A DNA stretch of 64,000 nt from positions 33,204 through 97,203 of the forward strand of contig VMSZ01000007.1 in NCBI GenBank assembly GCA_013791885.1, written 5' to 3'. Of this stretch, positions 45,527 through 55,206 are shown piece after piece (the stretch's first letter is position 1; every line of letters begins with the position of its first letter). Made by a program: the position numbers and the translations under genes. Origin of the DNA: Sulfurimonas sp. (GTDB lineage Bacteria > Campylobacterota > Campylobacteria > Campylobacterales > Sulfurimonadaceae). The notes under the pieces are model-generated. The model did no database searches, was not told where the DNA came from, and saw only the letters and a list, made by a program, of their open reading frames with translations.

Positions 45527-46775
45527 CAAGTTCAAGTTTATACGCTTCAATATCAAAGTCTTTCATGGTTGAAGAACCGCTTTCTATTGCTGCAAGAGCA
45601 ACCGCAGATGAAATCTCCACCACAAGTCTTTTATCAAACGGTTTTGGAATAATGTACTCTTTTCCAAAAACTATTTTTTTACCGTAAAGTTCATTGAGAT
45701 ACTCAGGTACTTCTTTTTTTGTTAGCTCAGCCAATGCTTTAGCAGCCGCGAGTTTCATCTCTATGTTTATCTTACGGGCACGGACATCCATTGCTCCTCT
45801 AAAGATAAACGGGAATCCCAATACATTGTTTACCTGATTGTCAAAATCGCTTCTACCCGTTGCAATCAATGCATCAGGTCTTGCCGCTCTTACATCATCG
45901 GGAAAAATTTCCGGAGTCGGGTTTGCTAAAGTAAAAACGATTGGCTCAGGTGCCATGCGTTTAACATCTTCAATGCTGAATGAACCTGGTTTTGAAAGAC
46001 CGACAACTACATCTGCATTTTCAAAAACTTCTGAATGCGTCATATATTTTGGCGCACTAAACTCGCGTTTAAAATCATTCAAATCACTTCGGCCATTATG
46101 CACAACTCCTTTTGAGTCAAGCATATATATCTCTTTTACACCAAGATGTCTGTAAAGTCTTGAACATGAAATAGCGGCTGCTCCAGCCCCTACTACTACG
46201 ATTTTTAAATCTTTAACACGTCTGTTTGTAATTTCTGAGGCATTAATAATAGCCGCAGCAGAGATAACCGCTGTGCCATGCTGGTCATCGTGCATAACCG
46301 GAATATCAAGTTCTTCAACAAGACGTCTTTCAATTTCAAAACACTCGGGAGCTTTGATATCTTCAAGATTTATCCCTCCAAAAGTAGGAGCAATTGCTGT
46401 GACAACAGAACAAAATCTGTCTACACTTTTCGTATCGACTTCAATATCAAAACTGTCAAGTCCGGCAAATTTTTTAAATAAAACGCCTTTGCCTTCCATA
46501 ACAGGTTTTGAGGCTAACGCACCGATATCTCCAAGCCCTAGAACTGCCGTACCGTTAGATATAACCGCAACAAGGTTAGCTTTTGCAGTGTACTTGTAAG
46601 CAGTCTCAGGATCTCTTTGAATCTCTAAACAAGGCACGGCAACACCAGGCGTGTACGCAAGCGCAAGATCTTTTTGCGTATCTACTTTTTTCGTAGTTTC
46701 AACGGAAATTTTACCAGGCTGTGGATATTCATGATAATCAAGAGCTTCTTGATCTTTTTTTGAATGTTTAGGCAT
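45513..46775 (-). CDS. Malic enzyme
   Basis: Converts malate to pyruvate with NAD(P). 420 residues, the short bacterial form lacking a phosphotransacetylase domain. ALAYTPGVAVPCLEI near 38-52, the catalytic K in VLFKKFAGLDSFDIEVD near 97-113, and a dinucleotide-binding VVVGAGAAAISCSRLY near 193-208 are visible. A - strand TATAAT lies at 46807-46812, about 30 bp upstream of its ATG. Single gene. Confidence 0.92.
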   Translation of the reverse strand: MPKHSKKDQEALDYHEYPQPGKISVETTKKVDTQKDLALAYTPGVAVPCLEIQRDPETAYKYTAKANLVAVISNGTAVLGLGDIGALASKPVMEGKGVLFKKFAGLDSFDIEVDTKSVDRFCSVVTAIAPTFGGINLEDIKAPECFEIERRLVEELDIPVMHDDQHGTAVISAAAIINASEITNRRVKDLKIVVVGAGAAAISCSRLYRHLGVKEIYMLDSKGVVHNGRSDLNDFKREFSAPKYMTHSEVFENADVVVGLSKPGSFSIEDVKRMAPEPIVFTLANPTPEIFPDDVRAARPDALIATGRSDFDNQVNNVLGFPFIFRGAMDVRARKINIEMKLAAAKALAELTKKEVPEYLNELYGKKIVFGKEYIIPKPFDKRLVVEISSAVALAAIESGSSTMKDFDIEAYKLELAKRV

Positions 46776-46806
46776 CTCTCTTCTCCAACAATAACTTATT
46801 TGTTAA

Positions 46807-46812
46807 ATTATA
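46807..46812 (-). promoter_or_regulatory. -10 element for malic enzyme
   Basis: TATAAT on the - strand, 31 bp before the ATG at 46773-46775. A GTGACA is 14 bp upstream, too close for a standard -35. This is the only promoter-like element seen between the polysaccharide locus and malic enzyme. Confidence 0.45.
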
Positions 46813-46871
46813 TCTAAAAAGAGCATTGTCACGGCTGTGATAAAAGATAAAGAAGGATGCATATAGTGCAT

Positions 46872-47939
46872 TTATTGCTTTAAATATTTACTCCTATCTG
46901 CCTTACGCTCATTAATCATGTCAATGATATTTTGACTTTTCTTTATCCCGGTAAAGATCATGTAAAAGACAACAAAGATGATTCCAAAACCCACTAAGGC
47001 AAACAGCGGCATCATCGTGTTTACTTCAGAGTAAATAGCATCAGCAATTAGGTAACCAATAGCACTAAATATAGCTTGAATCATCACTAAAAATATTACC
47101 GTTTTTTTTACATTGCCCTCAAAAAATTTTACCATGATGTGATGAAGATGCGTTTTGTCGGGGGAAAAAGGGGATCTTCCTCTTCGTATGCGGCGAACCA
47201 TAACGACTAGGGTGTCTAGGACGGGAACAGCAGCCAAATAAAGAATGACAACTGGATGCACGTACTGTAAGCTAAGCAGAGCAATAACACTGATAATAAA
47301 ACCCAAACTAAGGCTTCCGCTGTCCCCCATAAATACTTTGGCAGGGTTCCAGTTCAAGAGTATAAAACCTGCTAATGCTGCTATGGTAAACGTGGATAGC
47401 ACTACCATCAAATGATTGCCGTTTTCAAAACCTATAAAGCCGAAAAACATAAGAATAACTATAGACACACCTGCTGCGAGTCCGTCTAAACCGTCAATAA
47501 GGTTAAGTGCATTTGTAAAACCCGCAAGAGCAAACATTGTAAAAGGCAAAGCGAACCAGTAAAGCTTTAAATCATATTCAAACCAGATACCGAGAGTATC
47601 TATGCTTGTGTCAAAAATCCACATAATAAATACGGCAAAAAAGATTACTAAAAATTTCATTTTAGGCGAAGCGTCGTGTCTGTCATCGAGAATGCCTATA
47701 CTAAGAACCAAAAGAATAGATAAAAACAAGAACCAATACTCTGTAAAAAGAGAAAACTCAAAGAGGGCCACACCAACTAAAAAAGCACTCACAAAGCCAA
47801 TCCCTGCGCCTCTTGGGGTGATATCATCATGATGACTTCTCTCATTGGGAATATCGAGCAGTTTAAGTTTTTTGGCATACTTTATAATAATTTTTATGGA
47901 CAGATACGACAGTGCGGCTATAAGAACAAGTTTTATCAT
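46872..47939 (-). CDS. WecA-like polyprenyl-phosphate sugar-1-phosphate transferase
   Basis: 355-residue integral membrane enzyme of the MraY/WecA family that starts glycan assembly on undecaprenyl phosphate. Signature segments: NERSHHDDITPRGAGIGF near 37-54, FTNALNLIDGLDGLAAG near 141-157, VFMGDSGSLSLGF near 203-215 and DKTHLHHIMV near 262-271. The sugar is probably GlcNAc, or a dideoxy derivative, as in O-antigen systems. It is the downstream-most gene of the surface polysaccharide locus, overlapping rfbB by 4 bp. Confidence 0.88.
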   Translation of the reverse strand: MIKLVLIAALSYLSIKIIIKYAKKLKLLDIPNERSHHDDITPRGAGIGFVSAFLVGVALFEFSLFTEYWFLFLSILLVLSIGILDDRHDASPKMKFLVIFFAVFIMWIFDTSIDTLGIWFEYDLKLYWFALPFTMFALAGFTNALNLIDGLDGLAAGVSIVILMFFGFIGFENGNHLMVVLSTFTIAALAGFILLNWNPAKVFMGDSGSLSLGFIISVIALLSLQYVHPVVILYLAAVPVLDTLVVMVRRIRRGRSPFSPDKTHLHHIMVKFFEGNVKKTVIFLVMIQAIFSAIGYLIADAIYSEVNTMMPLFALVGFGIIFVVFYMIFTGIKKSQNIIDMINERKADRSKYLKQ

Positions 47940-48946
47940 TTATTATACTTCCCCAAATACCACTCAACAGTCTTAATAATTCCGCTGTCAAAGTTTTCGT
48001 CTGCCTTCCAGCCAAGCTGCGTTTCGAGTTTTGTCGCGTCTATGGCATAACGTCTGTCATGTCCTGCTCTGTCTTCTACGAAGGTGATGAGTTCTTTGTA
48101 GCTTTTTTCTGTAGGAACTTTTTCATCTAATATGCTTGTAATGGCATCAACTATCTGAAGGTTTGTTCTCTCATTTCTTCCGCCGATGTTATAGACATTC
48201 GCTTCTTTACCTGTATGATAAACCAAATCTATACCTTTACAGTGGTCAAGCACATAGAGCCAGTCACGGATGTTTTTACCGTCTCCGTAGATTGGAATGC
48301 TTTCGCCTGCAAGAGCTTTTCTAATGATGGTCGGGATGAGTTTTTCATCATGCTGCTTAGGACCGTAGTTGTTTGAGCAGTTAGTAATGACGGTGTTCAT
48401 TCCGTAAGTCTCTTGGTAACTTCTCACAATCATATCGCTTGATGCTTTAGATGCTGAGTAGGGAGAATTTGGAGCGTATGGTGTCTCTTCCGTAAAAAGG
48501 TCTGTTTCATTGAGCGTTCCATAGACTTCATCCGTTGAGATGTGGTGGAATCTACACCCTTGATATTTTTCTTTGTAAGTGAAAGGTTTATCCATCCAAT
48601 GTTTATAGGCTACATCTAAAAGAGTGAAAGTTCCATTTACATTTGTCTCTATAAATACACCCGGATTTTTAATGGAGTTATCTACATGAGACTCTGCTGC
48701 GAAGTGGATAACACCGTTGATGTCATACTCGCTAAAGATGAATTCTACAAGCTCACGGTTACAGATGTCGCCTTTAATAAATTTATATCTTGCGTTTGCC
48801 TCACACTCTTTGAGATTTTCTAAGTTACCTGCGTAGGTTAAAAGGTCTAAGTTTATTAAGTTGTACTCTGGGTATTTCTCTAAAAAGTATGGCACGAAGT
48901 TGGAGCCTATGAATCCGGCTGTTCCTGTTAGTAGTATATTTGTCAT
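47936..48946 (-). CDS. rfbB: dTDP-glucose 4,6-dehydratase
   Basis: Second step of dTDP-L-rhamnose synthesis. Short-chain dehydrogenase fold with GTAGFIGSN near 7-15, the catalytic YSASK near 167-171, and SPYSASK-type motif. From the ATG at 48944-48946 it has 336 residues; the longer frame to 48976 lacks family similarity and overlaps rfbD too much. The ATG overlaps the rfbD stop by one base. Four rhamnose genes are together in order rfbB-rfbD-rfbC-rfbA downstream to upstream. Confidence 0.93.
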   Translation of the reverse strand: MTNILLTGTAGFIGSNFVPYFLEKYPEYNLINLDLLTYAGNLENLKECEANARYKFIKGDICNRELVEFIFSEYDINGVIHFAAESHVDNSIKNPGVFIETNVNGTFTLLDVAYKHWMDKPFTYKEKYQGCRFHHISTDEVYGTLNETDLFTEETPYAPNSPYSASKASSDMIVRSYQETYGMNTVITNCSNNYGPKQHDEKLIPTIIRKALAGESIPIYGDGKNIRDWLYVLDHCKGIDLVYHTGKEANVYNIGGRNERTNLQIVDAITSILDEKVPTEKSYKELITFVEDRAGHDRRYAIDATKLETQLGWKADENFDSGIIKTVEWYLGKYNK

Positions 48947-49812
48947 TATCTTCTCTCTCCAAGTTTTATTAAACATTCATCCAAACTATCTTTCCAGTAT
49001 GGAATATTCAGGCTGAACTCTTTTTTGATTTTTGACTTGTTCAGCAAAGAGTAGTGCGGTCTTTGTGCCGGTGTCGGGTACTCTTTTGTCTCTATCGGGT
49101 TAATGTGGCAATTGAGTTTTGCCATGCGCATAATCTCTTTTGCAAAGTCGTACCAGCTGAGAACGCCCTCGTTTGAGTAATTATAAATTTCAACTTTCTC
49201 ATTCTTAATGTTTGGCAGAATATCTAAAATTGCTTTTGCCAAATCTCTTGCATAAGTCGGTGTCCCCACCTGGTCGTAAATTACACCGAGTGACTCTTTT
49301 TCCTTCCCTAAACGCAACATCGTTTTTACAAAGTTTGCTCCATAAGAAGAGTAAACCCACGAAGTTCTTATGATGACTGCGTTTGGAGGGTTTATTTCTT
49401 TGAGTGCGTTTTCACCGTCGAGTTTAGTTTTTCCGTAAACGCCGTTTGGGTTTGTTGTGTCATCTTCTGTGTAAGGTTTAAAATTCTTGCCGTCAAAGAC
49501 ATAGTCTGTTGAGACATGAATGAGTATGATGTTTTTCTCTTTGGCAATTTGAGCAAGATTGCTTACCGCTAAATGATTCACTGCGTTTGCGTTTACTTCG
49601 TCTGTTTCTGCTTTATCAACGGCTGTATATGCCCCGCAGTTTACGATTGCGTTTATGGCGTTTTTCTCTGCAAATGTTTTGATTGCGTTTACATCTGTAA
49701 TGTCCAAGTTGTTTCTGTCTGTAAAGAAAAAGTTATATGCATATTCAGATGCAAGTTCTTGTATCTCGGAGCCGAGTTGTCCCTTACTCCCTGTGACTAA
49801 AATATTCATCAT
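48946..49812 (-). CDS. rfbD: dTDP-4-dehydrorhamnose reductase
   Basis: Final step of dTDP-L-rhamnose synthesis. 288 residues with the nucleotide-binding VTGSKGQLGSEIQ near 6-18, VSTDYVFDG near 99-107 and GVYGKTKLDGE near 124-134 (YxxxK). Overlaps rfbC by 4 bp and rfbB by 1 bp. Either of the first two Met codons may be the start. Confidence 0.93.
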   Translation of the reverse strand: MMNILVTGSKGQLGSEIQELASEYAYNFFFTDRNNLDITDVNAIKTFAEKNAINAIVNCGAYTAVDKAETDEVNANAVNHLAVSNLAQIAKEKNIILIHVSTDYVFDGKNFKPYTEDDTTNPNGVYGKTKLDGENALKEINPPNAVIIRTSWVYSSYGANFVKTMLRLGKEKESLGVIYDQVGTPTYARDLAKAILDILPNIKNEKVEIYNYSNEGVLSWYDFAKEIMRMAKLNCHINPIETKEYPTPAQRPHYSLLNKSKIKKEFSLNIPYWKDSLDECLIKLGERR

Positions 49813-50384
49813 GCGTAGTAATCCATGCCATATTCAAACAAATCATTTGTCTCAGAGAGTTTAGGCTGCGTTTGGTCTTTTGCAGAGAGCTTGAGTTCAT
49901 CATGTGCAACCATCCACTCAATGCCTAAAGCTTCGTCGTTAAACGCAATGCCTCTGTCATTCTCAGGCGAATAGTAGTTATCTACCTTGTATGCAAACAC
50001 TGTGTCATCTTCAAGAACTACAAAGCCGTGAGCGAATCCTCTTGGGACAAGCATCTGGCGTTTATTCTCTGCACTTAATTCAAACGCTACATGTTTTCCA
50101 AAAGTTGGAGAGTTTTTGCGTATGTCAACCGCTACATCTAAAACGCGGCCTTGTATGACACGAACAAGTTTCGTTTGAGCCGCAGGATGGAGTTGGTAGT
50201 GCAAACCTCTTAAAACGCCACGTGAGCTTTTAGACTCATTGTCTTGGCAGAAGTTTATGGAGTAACCCAAAAACTCTTCAAGTTTATCTTGGCGGAAAGT
50301 CTCTACGAAATAGCCGCGCTCATCACCATGAACTTTCGGCTCACAGATGATTACTTCAGGGATGGCTGTTCTTACAAACTTCAT
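49809..50384 (-). CDS. rfbC: dTDP-4-dehydrorhamnose 3,5-epimerase
   Basis: 191 residues, a cupin-fold epimerase. PKVHGDERGYFVETFRQDKL near 17-36, RGVLRGLHYQ near 55-64 and VPRGFAHGFVVLED near 112-125 identify RfbC. Lies 1 bp after rfbA and overlaps rfbD by 4 bp. Confidence 0.94.
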   Translation of the reverse strand: MKFVRTAIPEVIICEPKVHGDERGYFVETFRQDKLEEFLGYSINFCQDNESKSSRGVLRGLHYQLHPAAQTKLVRVIQGRVLDVAVDIRKNSPTFGKHVAFELSAENKRQMLVPRGFAHGFVVLEDDTVFAYKVDNYYSPENDRGIAFNDEALGIEWMVAHDELKLSAKDQTQPKLSETNDLFEYGMDYYA

Positions 50385-50385
50385 G

Positions 50386-51276
50386 CTATCTCAAACCTCT
50401 CGGCTGGTTTGCTCGTCTTATGAGGTATTGACCATATTGGTTTTTAGAGAGGGGCTGTGCTAATTCTAAGAGTTTCTCTTTGGAGATGTAACCCATCTCG
50501 TAAGCTATCTCTTCTATACAGGCAACTTTTAAAGATTGGCGGTTCTCTATGGTCTGAATAAACTGCGAAGCTTCAAGCAATGACTCGTGTGTTCCCGTGT
50601 CTAGCCACGCATAACCTCTGCCCATAAGTTCCACTTTAAGTCTTTGCTCATTTAAGTAGTCTTGATTAAGTGTAGTAATTTCAAGTTCACCGCGAGCCGA
50701 AGGCTTGACCTCTTTTGCTTTTTTTACTACATCGTTAGGGTAGAAATAAAGTCCTACTACTGCATAGCTGCTTTTAGGCTCAAGCGGTTTTTCCTCAATG
50801 CTTGTGACATTCCCGGCATTGTCAAACTCTGCGACACCGTAACGTTCAGGATCGCTCACATAGTAGCCAAAGACTGTTGCTTTATTGAGCTGTGTTGCGT
50901 TTTTAACACTTTCACCAAGAAGTTCAGTCAAACCATGCCCGTGAAATATATTGTCACCCAAAACCAGACAGACATCATCACTGCCTATGAACGCTTCACC
51001 TAAGATGAAAGCCTGCGCAAGACCATCAGGAGAAGGTTGTGCAACATAAGAGAACTGCATTCCAATGTCACTCCCATCACCTAAAAGCTCTTCAAACCTT
51101 GGTAAATCTTTTGGAGTCGAGATAATTAATACTTCTGTAATGCCTGCAAGCATAAGAACTGAAAGCGGGTAGTAAATCATAGGTTTGTCATAAATCGGCA
51201 TAAGTTGTTTGGAAACGCCTTTTGTGATTGGATAAAGACGAGTCCCGCTTCCTCCGGCTAATATAATTCCTTTCAT
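50386..51276 (-). CDS. rfbA: Glucose-1-phosphate thymidylyltransferase
   Basis: First step of dTDP-L-rhamnose synthesis. 296 residues with [20 protein letters not shown] near 8-27, DNIFHGHGL near 109-117 and a C-terminal [10 protein letters not shown]. Overlaps manC by 4 bp. Confidence 0.94.
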   Translation of the reverse strand: MKGIILAGGSGTRLYPITKGVSKQLMPIYDKPMIYYPLSVLMLAGITEVLIISTPKDLPRFEELLGDGSDIGMQFSYVAQPSPDGLAQAFILGEAFIGSDDVCLVLGDNIFHGHGLTELLGESVKNATQLNKATVFGYYVSDPERYGVAEFDNAGNVTSIEEKPLEPKSSYAVVGLYFYPNDVVKKAKEVKPSARGELEITTLNQDYLNEQRLKVELMGRGYAWLDTGTHESLLEASQFIQTIENRQSLKVACIEEIAYEMGYISKEKLLELAQPLSKNQYGQYLIRRANQPRGLR

Positions 51277-52649
51277 GCATTTTCTCCTCTTTGAAAATCA
51301 TCTTCTATTCTTACAATGTCATCTTCTCCGGTGTACTCACCGACTTGCGCTTCAATTAAAACAACAGGCAGTTTTCCTTCGTTGGACAAACGATGCAGTT
51401 CTCCCATTTTTATGTATGTCGATTCATTTGGACGTACAAATTTCGTTTCATTACCTACTGTTACGGTAGCTGTTCCGCTTACGACTATCCAGTGTTCATT
51501 TCTATGAAAATGTTTTTGTAGAGAGAGTCGCTTGCCCGGTTTTACTTCAATTCTTTTTATTTTATATCCTGCTGTATCTTCTAAAACAGTATATGTTCCC
51601 CATGGTCTGTAACTCGTTAAATGCACATTATGCAAGTCGGTAGTTTTTTTAACTTCTTCTACTACCTGTTTTACTTTTTGCGAGCTTCCCTTTTTTGAGA
51701 TTAAAAGCGCATCTCCGGTATCTACTATGATGCAATCCTCTATATCTACAGTCGCAATAATTCTATGGTTTCCATAAATAAGGTTATTTTTAGAGTCGAT
51801 GCCAATATGTTTTTCGTTGAGTGTGTTGTTATTTTCATCTTTAGGCAGTTCATCAAACAGCGCGTCAAAACTTCCTACATCACTCCATGCTATGTCAGAT
51901 GGGACTACTTTTACTATAGTCGATTTTTCCATAACGGCATAGTCAATACTATCCTCGGGAATACTCATCATATCTTCATGCTTAATTCTTATAATAGTCT
52001 CTTTTGAAGCATTCTCAAATGCTTTAAAAGATGCTTCATAAATACCCGGCGAATACTTTTTAAGTTCATCCAAAAAGACGCCGGCCTTAAAACAGAACAT
52101 GCCTGAATTCCAGTAGTAGTTTCCTGCGTTTAGATACTCTTGTGCTCTCTTGGCATCCGGCTTTTCATGAAAAGCTTTAACTGCGAAGCCCTCAGCTTCA
52201 ATGTAACCAAACCCCGTTTCGGCGAATGTCGGCGTAATGCCAAATGTCACAAGCTGGTTTTCTTCCGCCAACTCTTTTGCACTTTGGAGTACTTTTTTAT
52301 ACTCTGTCTCATTTTTTATCAGATGATCTGAGGGAGTTACAAGAACAATCTCCTCTGCATCTAAAGCCATACATGCCAATGCGATGGCGGGAGCGGTATT
52401 TCTTCCCACCGGCTCCAGTAAATATTTGTTATTTTCCTGCTGAAGTTCTTCAAGCTGGTCGAGTGCCAAAAAATACTGCTCTGCGTTTGAAACAATAAAC
52501 TGAGAGTCACAAACTTCAGCGTTGCGTTTGACTGTCAGTTGAAATAGCGATTTCTCATCAAAGAGTTTTACAAACTGTTTTGGCATGAGTGTTCTGCTAA
52601 TCGGCCAAAGTCTCGTTCCGCTGCCGCCGCATAATATTATGTTTGTCAT
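51273..52649 (-). CDS. manC: Mannose-1-phosphate guanylyltransferase / mannose-6-phosphate isomerase
   Basis: 458-residue bifunctional enzyme giving GDP-mannose. The N-terminal nucleotidyltransferase has [20 protein letters not shown] near 7-26; the C-terminal cupin isomerase domain has [22 protein letters not shown] near 373-394. The product feeds gmd and fcl in the same locus. 61 bp separate it from fcl upstream. Confidence 0.93.
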   Translation of the reverse strand: MTNIILCGGSGTRLWPISRTLMPKQFVKLFDEKSLFQLTVKRNAEVCDSQFIVSNAEQYFLALDQLEELQQENNKYLLEPVGRNTAPAIALACMALDAEEIVLVTPSDHLIKNETEYKKVLQSAKELAEENQLVTFGITPTFAETGFGYIEAEGFAVKAFHEKPDAKRAQEYLNAGNYYWNSGMFCFKAGVFLDELKKYSPGIYEASFKAFENASKETIIRIKHEDMMSIPEDSIDYAVMEKSTIVKVVPSDIAWSDVGSFDALFDELPKDENNNTLNEKHIGIDSKNNLIYGNHRIIATVDIEDCIIVDTGDALLISKKGSSQKVKQVVEEVKKTTDLHNVHLTSYRPWGTYTVLEDTAGYKIKRIEVKPGKRLSLQKHFHRNEHWIVVSGTATVTVGNETKFVRPNESTYIKMGELHRLSNEGKLPVVLIEAQVGEYTGEDDIVRIEDDFQRGENA

Positions 52650-52710
52650 CTCAAATAATCCTTCGTATATTTATGTACAGATTTACTTTCTACAGGCTGT
52701 TTTAAAAGCA

Positions 52711-53805
52711 TTATCTACGCCCTAAATACCACTCATACATCGTTTTCACACCAGTTTCAAGCTCAACTTTATGTCTCCACCCGAGAGCGTGGAGTTTGCT
52801 TACTTCTGTAAGTTTTACCATGGTTCCGTCTGGCTTGTCTGCATTGAAATAGAGTTCGCCTTGAAAGCCTATGGTCTCTTTAATAAGTCGTGCGAGTTCA
52901 GCAATGCTGATGTCAACGCCTGTTCCTATGTTTATGTGAGTGTTTCTTATCTCTTGCGTTTTTATACTGTTTGGTGTGCATGTATCATTTGTGGATTGCT
53001 TCGTTTCACTCGCAATGACTTGAGAAAAGTCTCTGTTTTCAAGCAGGTAAACGCAGGCATCTGCCATATCTTCCGAGTACAAAAACTCACGTCTTGGTTT
53101 ACCTGTTCCCCAAATCTCTACTCTGTTTTCATCAACGCCAAACGCAGCCAAGTAAGTTTTTGCTTCTTCTATGGAGTTTACTCCCAAATCTTTTACAACT
53201 TCATCGTATTTTTTCTCATTTAAAAGCTTCGCACAGTGAATCTTTCGTATCATAGCAGGAAGTACATGAGACTTTTCCAAATCAAAGTTGTCATTTGGTC
53301 CGTAAAGATTCGTCGGCATCACACTTATGAAGTTTGTGCCGTACTGAATGTTGTAAGACTCACACATCTTTATCCCGGCTATCTTTGCAATGGCATAAGG
53401 TTCGTTTGTGTACTCAAGCGTACCTGTAAGCAGACAATCTTCAGGCATAGGCTGAGGAGCATTTTTTGGGTAGATGCAGGTACTCCCTAAAAAAAGAAGT
53501 TTTGTTACACCGTTAAGATAACTTTGATGGATAACATTGTTTTGAATCTGGAGATTTTCATAGATAAAATCTGCTCTGTAAGTGTTGTTGGCAACAATAC
53601 CCCCAACCTTTGCAGCGGCGAGTATGACATATTCGGGTTTCTCAGTTTCAAAGAACTTTGCCACTGCGTTTTGATCACAAAGGTCGAGTTCTGCATGCGT
53701 TTTGTACACAAGGTTTGTGTAGCCTTTGGCTTGTAAATTTTTAACAATAGCAGAACCGACTAAACCACGGTGACCTGCTATGTATATTTTACTAGTTTTT
53801 TTCAT
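52711..53805 (-). CDS. fcl: GDP-L-fucose synthase with in-frame repeat insert
   Basis: Epimerase/reductase that makes GDP-L-fucose from GDP-4-keto-6-deoxymannose. 364 residues with [12 protein letters not shown] near 11-22, the catalytic YAIAK near 138, and [19 protein letters not shown] near 236-254. A segment at about 260-288 ([16 protein letters not shown]..., then [15 protein letters not shown]) is foreign to the family. Its DNA matches a dispersed palindromic element (52992-53019). The reading frame stays open, so the enzyme may still work if the loop is on the surface. Confidence 0.88.
   Translation of the reverse strand: MKKTSKIYIAGHRGLVGSAIVKNLQAKGYTNLVYKTHAELDLCDQNAVAKFFETEKPEYVILAAAKVGGIVANNTYRADFIYENLQIQNNVIHQSYLNGVTKLLFLGSTCIYPKNAPQPMPEDCLLTGTLEYTNEPYAIAKIAGIKMCESYNIQYGTNFISVMPTNLYGPNDNFDLEKSHVLPAMIRKIHCAKLLNEKKYDEVVKDLGVNSIEEAKTYLAAFGVDENRVEIWGTGKPRREFLYSEDMADACVYLLENRDFSQVIASETKQSTNDTCTPNSIKTQEIRNTHINIGTGVDISIAELARLIKETIGFQGELYFNADKPDGTMVKLTEVSKLHALGWRHKVELETGVKTMYEWYLGRR
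52992..53019. repeat. Dispersed palindrome-like element inside fcl
   Basis: TGGATTGCTTCGTTTCACTC / GCAATGAC is very like the widespread bacterial element with core GTCATTGCGAG ... GAAGCAATCCA, here in reverse. It is a single half-copy, translated as VIASETKQS in the fcl frame. Insertions of this type in genes are known for other genera. No second copy was recognised in this window. Confidence 0.6.
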
Positions 53806-53905
53806 TTTTCTCTTCTTAATTAAACTGTTGTTCTTTTAATTTTTGAAATATTACAACATTATGTGACAAAGCTATTTCTCTAGACAGTGTCTGGAGTTTT
53901 TCATT

Positions 53906-55027
53906 TTACTCGAAATAACTCATAGTCTTGTATCCGCCTTCTTGGAGGTAGACGTCTTTTGTCATGAGTTTTAGGTCAGATTGCATCATGTCGTTTACGA
54001 GTTCTTCGAGTCTGTATTCTCTTGTCCAGCCAAGTTTTTGTTCTGCTTTTGTAGGGTCGCCTAAAAGAAGGTCAACTTCTGTCGGTCTGAAGTATTTCGG
54101 GTCTACGGCCACAACTTCTTTGCCTATTTCTACTTGGAACTGAGGGTTTGAGCAGCTTACTACATACGCTTTTTCATCTACGCCCGTACCTTTAAACTCT
54201 AACTCTATGCCGGCATACTTAAACGCCATTCTTACAAAGTCTCTTACCATTGTTGTCTGACCTGTCGCTATTACCCAGTCTTCTGGCTCGTCTGCCTGAA
54301 GAATCATCCACATCATTTTGATGTAATCTTTTGCATGTCCCCAGTCGCGTTTGGCGTCAAGGTTTCCTAGGTAGAGTTTGTCTTGTAGTCCGAGTGCTAT
54401 TTTTGAAGCTGCACGGGTAATCTTTCTTGTAACAAAAGTTTCTCCACGAACAGGTGACTCATGGTTGAACAAAATACCGTTACATGCAAACATGCCGTAC
54501 GCTTCACGGTAATTTACTGTAATCCAGTATGCGTACATCTTCGCTACTGCATAAGGTGAACGCGGGTAAAAAGGTGTTGTTTCACTTTGAGGAGTTTCTT
54601 GTACTTTTCCGTAAAGCTCAGAAGTTGAAGCCTGATAGATTTTTGTTTTTTTAGCAAGCCCTAAAAGTTTAACAGCTTCTAAGATTCTAAGTGTCCCCGT
54701 ACCGTCTGCGTTTGCAACATACTCAGGTGTCTCAAAACTTACAGCAACATGACTCATTGCCGCTAAGTTGTAGATCTCGTCAGGTTGCGTTTCTTGGATG
54801 ATTTTTGTCAGATTCATAGAGTCTGTCATATCGCCATAGTGAAGAATAAGGTTTCTGTTTTCAACATGAGGGTCTTGGTAAAGGTGGTCAATTCTGTCTG
54901 TATTGAACAAAGAAGTTCTTCTTTTTATGCCATGTACAATGTAGCCTTTTTTTAACAAAAACTCAGCTAAATAACTTCCGTCTTGTCCTGTGATTCCTGT
55001 TATGAGTGCTACTTTTTTTTCTGACAT
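53906..55027 (-). CDS. gmd: GDP-mannose 4,6-dehydratase
   Basis: 373 residues. [19 protein letters not shown] near 11-29 is the NADP site; [15 protein letters not shown] near 88-102 and [12 protein letters not shown] near 154-165 carry the catalytic Thr/Glu/Tyr/Lys region. It makes the 4-keto-6-deoxymannose precursor used by fcl 100 bp downstream. Confidence 0.95.
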   Translation of the reverse strand: MSEKKVALITGITGQDGSYLAEFLLKKGYIVHGIKRRTSLFNTDRIDHLYQDPHVENRNLILHYGDMTDSMNLTKIIQETQPDEIYNLAAMSHVAVSFETPEYVANADGTGTLRILEAVKLLGLAKKTKIYQASTSELYGKVQETPQSETTPFYPRSPYAVAKMYAYWITVNYREAYGMFACNGILFNHESPVRGETFVTRKITRAASKIALGLQDKLYLGNLDAKRDWGHAKDYIKMMWMILQADEPEDWVIATGQTTMVRDFVRMAFKYAGIELEFKGTGVDEKAYVVSCSNPQFQVEIGKEVVAVDPKYFRPTEVDLLLGDPTKAEQKLGWTREYRLEELVNDMMQSDLKLMTKDVYLQEGGYKTMSYFE

Positions 55028-55206
55028 ATTCTACCCCTTAATTTTCAAATAAATATTATCCTAAATAAGGTTAGCACGAGCTAAAAATATATTCAAAAAA
55101 AATAGCGATACGAAGATATTTTGTGTAGTTGAGGCGTTAATCTTTCTCTCGTCACCATCACCCAGGGTGCTAATGCATACACCAGTAATTGCGTTTTGAA
55201 ATTTCT
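55028..55206 (-). other. 179-bp gap between gmd and the GT gene, nothing recognised
   Basis: Unlike the tight gaps elsewhere in the locus. The - strand reads in one frame without ATG for about 60 codons (…GVCISTLGDGDERKINAST… in translation), and there is an 11-bp palindrome CACCCAGGGTG at 55159-55169. It may be an element or a relic. No promoter was assigned. Confidence 0.35.

Noticed and set aside
47936..48976. Longer start for rfbB at 48976
   Set aside because: The added ten residues overlap the rfbD coding end and have no family similarity; MTNILLTG at 48946 fits the dehydratase start.
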